Notes under the pieces: model-generated
Seen by the model: the letters and a program-made list of their open reading frames with translations, nothing else
Told to the model about the DNA's origin: nothing
Databases searched by the model: none
Translations under genes and position numbers: made by a program
Part shown: positions 47,354 through 49,387 of the stretch, in pieces
How the letters are laid out: each line of letters starts with the position of its first letter
Numbering within the stretch: the first letter of the stretch is position 1
DNA from: Planctomycetaceae bacterium
Lineage (GTDB): Bacteria > Planctomycetota > Phycisphaerae > Phycisphaerales > SM1A02
Assembly: GCA_021297795.1 (NCBI GenBank)
Contig: JAJTGL010000015.1
Span: forward strand, 1 to 49,387
DNA length: 49,387 bases
Direction of reading: 5' to 3'

Positions 47354-49125
47354 GCGAAGGCGACGCGCCAACCCCGCGCGAAGGTGACGGTGAGGCCACC
47401 GGCGAGCCCTCCGGCAACCACCCCGGGATCCCCGTGGTGCCGCCGCCGCCGCTCGGTGGCGTGATCCACACGTACCTCGCCTACGACCCGCAGGAGTTTC
47501 CGCCGCCGACGCGACCGCCCTCGGGCGATGCGGCCGATGCGCTATACGACCACATGCTGATGTACGGCTCGCGCCGCCGCTTCACCGAGCGTGAGCTCGC
47601 CGACGCGATCCGGCTCGATCCGTCGCAGGTGCGCGGCCTCGGCCCGAGCCTCGAGGCGCTGCGCGCGATGCTCGAGGAGCGCCGACGCCGCATCCTCGAG
47701 AAGCACGAGACCACGCGTGCCGAGCAGCGTGCCGCCGAGGCGTACGAAGACGCCGCCCGCAAGGTCGAGGTGCCCGACGCGATCGCGCCGCGGCTGACGC
47801 CCGCGCTCGCGGCGGGGCAGCTGGCCGAGCTCGAGAAGATCCACCGTCGCGTGCCCGACGCTTCACCGCTCGCGCGCTCGCTCATGCAGGCGATCGCGCG
47901 GCTGCGCGACCGGTTCCAGGTCGACGAGCTCGCCTCGCGCCATCGCTTCACCGGACGCACCGAGATGACCGTCGCGGAGGCGCTTGCCGTCAAGGGCGAA
48001 CTCGACCGGATCGAGCGGCTGCTCAAGCAGATCGAGGAGGCGCTGAAGAACGCGAAGCCCGCGATCATCGACATGTCGGCGCTCCGCGAGTTCGCGAGCG
48101 AGGAACAGCTCGCCGACCTCGACCGCGTGCAGCGTCAGGTGAACGAGCTCCTGCGGAAGATGGCCGAGGAAGCGGGGCTCGAGCGAAGTCCGGAGGGCTA
48201 CCGCTCGTCGCCACGCGCGTTGCGCACCTACCAGAAGCGCCTGCTCTCGACGATCTTCGCCGAACTCGCCGATGCGCGTCGCGGCCGCCACGACGGTGTC
48301 CTCTCGCGCGACGGCGCGATCGAACTCCCGGCGACGCGTCCGTACGAGTTCGGCGATTCACCCGCCAACCTCGACGTCCCGCAGTCGATCCTGAACGCCG
48401 TCGCGCGCTCGGGGCAGGGGCGTCCCACGGCCGAAGACCTTGTCGTTCACCGCACGCGCCGCACGCCGAAGTGCGCGACCGCGCTCATCCTCGACATGTC
48501 GGGCTCGATGCGCTACGGCGGTCAGTACATCGCGTGCAAGAAGATGGCGCTCGCGCTCGACGGGCTCATCCGCACCGAGTACCCCGGCGACTTCCTGCAG
48601 GCGATCGAGATGTACACGCTCGCGAAGCTGCGTCCGGCGGGCGAGATCGTCGAGATGCTGCCGAAGCCGGTGTCGATCAACGATCCCGTCGTGCGCCTGC
48701 GGGCCGACATGTCCGATCCCGAGATCGGGGAACTCGACCTGCCGCTGCACTTCACGAACATCCAGCGTGCGCTCGCGCTCGCGCGCCAGGTGCTTTCGTC
48801 GCAGGACACGCCGAACCGACAGATCTTCCTCCTCACCGACGGGCTCCCCACGGCGCACTTCGAGGGCAGCGACCTCTTCATGCTCTACCCTCCCGACCCG
48901 CGCACCGAGGCCGAGACCATGCGCGAGGCCGAGCGTTGCCGTCGCGAGGGGATCGTGATCAACATCTTCCTGCTGCCGAGCTGGTCGCAGACGGAGGACG
49001 ACGTCCAGTTCGCGCACCGGATGGCCGAACGTACGGGCGGTCGCGTCCTCTTCGCGGGCGGCGAGGAACTCGACCGCTTCGTGGTCTGGGACTACGTCAG
49101 GATGCGCCGCACGATCATCGGCTGA
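47350..49125 (+). CDS. VWA (MIDAS) domain protein, partner of the AAA+ ATPase
   Basis: A 591-residue protein. A Pro-rich N-tail precedes two helical, charged regions (about residues 55-330, with coiled-coil-like [18 protein letters not shown]). A von Willebrand A domain follows (about 375-570), with the MIDAS motif DMSGS near residue 383 and later TNIQ and LTDGLP metal ligands. AAA+ and VWA partners act together in Mg-chelatase, RavA-ViaA and CbbQO systems. I chose the TTG at 47350 because it overlaps the AAA stop (TTGA), as neighbouring genes do. Without correcting the frame break upstream, the frame is open from 45907 and would give a 1072-residue fusion whose middle (46795-47350) is arginine-rich nonsense; I regard two proteins as correct. 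Confidence 0.82.
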   Translation: MSEGDAPTPREGDGEATGEPSGNHPGIPVVPPPPLGGVIHTYLAYDPQEFPPPTRPPSGDAADALYDHMLMYGSRRRFTERELADAIRLDPSQVRGLGPSLEALRAMLEERRRRILEKHETTRAEQRAAEAYEDAARKVEVPDAIAPRLTPALAAGQLAELEKIHRRVPDASPLARSLMQAIARLRDRFQVDELASRHRFTGRTEMTVAEALAVKGELDRIERLLKQIEEALKNAKPAIIDMSALREFASEEQLADLDRVQRQVNELLRKMAEEAGLERSPEGYRSSPRALRTYQKRLLSTIFAELADARRGRHDGVLSRDGAIELPATRPYEFGDSPANLDVPQSILNAVARSGQGRPTAEDLVVHRTRRTPKCATALILDMSGSMRYGGQYIACKKMALALDGLIRTEYPGDFLQAIEMYTLAKLRPAGEIVEMLPKPVSINDPVVRLRADMSDPEIGELDLPLHFTNIQRALALARQVLSSQDTPNRQIFLLTDGLPTAHFEGSDLFMLYPPDPRTEAETMREAERCRREGIVINIFLLPSWSQTEDDVQFAHRMAERTGGRVLFAGGEELDRFVVWDYVRMRRTIIG

Positions 49126-49158
49126 GCGGCGGCCAGCGGTCCCCGCTCGCACAGACGC

Positions 49159-49387
49159 TCAGTCGCACGATCCCCAGTTCACGAGGAGGAGCGAGAGGTC
49201 GGCGGCAGTGACCAGTCCATCTCGGTTCACGTCCGCGCCGCCACCGTTCATGCTTCCCCACGCGATGAGGAGGCCCGAGAGATCGGCCGCGTCGACATCG
49301 CTGTCGCCGTCGACGTCGCCCGGGCACGCGGGCGCCTCCGGCACGATGACGATGTCGGACGGATCCGACACGGTTCCGGCGATCGCG
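49159..49387 (-). CDS. C-terminal dockerin-type repeats of a secreted protein, partial
   Basis: The minus strand is open from the right edge to a stop at 49159-49161. The last 75 residues contain two dockerin type I-like calcium loops (GDVDGDSDVDAADLSGLL and ADVNRDGLVTAADLSLLL), each followed by the WG motif, and end in NWGSCD. The body of the protein is outside the window. The end closely resembles that of the protein at 29695-32778, so it is probably another secreted or surface protein of the same class. A GTG at 49371 is only an internal codon. Confidence 0.85.
   Translation of the reverse strand, partial: AIAGTVSDPSDIVIVPEAPACPGDVDGDSDVDAADLSGLLIAWGSMNGGGADVNRDGLVTAADLSLLLVNWGSCD

Noticed and set aside
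45907-49125. A single 1072-residue AAA-VWA fusion protein
   Set aside because: The middle 185 residues in this frame are arginine-rich and unlike any domain, while another frame carries the conserved ATPase end and a stop that overlaps a TTG start of the VWA gene.

Overview
The window is very GC-rich and gene-dense, and it reads like a chromosome segment of a planctomycete, probably from the Phycisphaerae. This is an inference from gene content. Two secreted proteins end in dockerin-type calcium-binding repeats (29695-32778 and the fragment at 49159-49387). A Ser/Thr kinase carries a long C-terminal helical region. A carotenoid cluster resembles the C30, squalene-derived type known in planctomycetes. 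There are FG-GAP/ASPIC-like and multihaem cytochrome proteins, and lipopolysaccharide genes (kdsC and an Lpt-bridge-like protein) that imply an outer membrane. I saw no rRNA, tRNA, CRISPR array or transposase gene.

Layout. 1-256: start of a FIST-domain sensor gene (minus strand, cut by the window edge). 818-1087: rpsT. 1220-3083: a CPBP-family membrane protease and a short MgtE-like Mg2+ transporter. 3161-8011: kdsC, a giant LptC/LptA-like protein and tryptophan 2,3-dioxygenase. 8111-11110: a Trp/Tyr/Gly-rich lipoprotein followed by a cluster of palindromic repeats. 11163-18166: carotenoid genes (desaturase, divergent aldehyde dehydrogenase, second desaturase/oxidase, acyltransferase, glycosyltransferase). 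18232-20958: DUF2339-like membrane protein. 20955-28805: FHA-PP2C phosphatase, Lhr-type helicase, Ser/Thr kinase and PdeM-like nuclease. 28802-32778: a zinc-ribbon membrane protein and a secreted dockerin protein, convergent. 33035-37717 (minus): ABC exporter, RlmN-like enzyme and Ycf46-like AAA ATPase. 37848-39552: ferredoxin, IscX and a nitrilase-family amidase. 39643-45640: FG-GAP/TPR lipoprotein and a membrane multihaem cytochrome. 45641-45906: second palindromic repeat cluster. 45907-49125: AAA ATPase and VWA partner. 49159-49387: dockerin tail of a gene running off the edge.

Three features run across the window. First, at least eight genes on both strands have a -10-like TAnnnT hexamer exactly 6 nt before the start codon, which predicts leaderless mRNAs. 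Second, six palindromic elements of exactly 53 bp lie in two intergenic clusters; the second cluster is bounded by 26-bp perfect inverted repeats. Third, three genes (8111, 39643, 45907) change frame once inside otherwise normal coding sequence, which points to assembly indels or recent decay. The most system-like groups are the carotenoid cluster, the tightly packed phosphatase-helicase-kinase set next to PdeM, and the cytochrome/FG-GAP pair.
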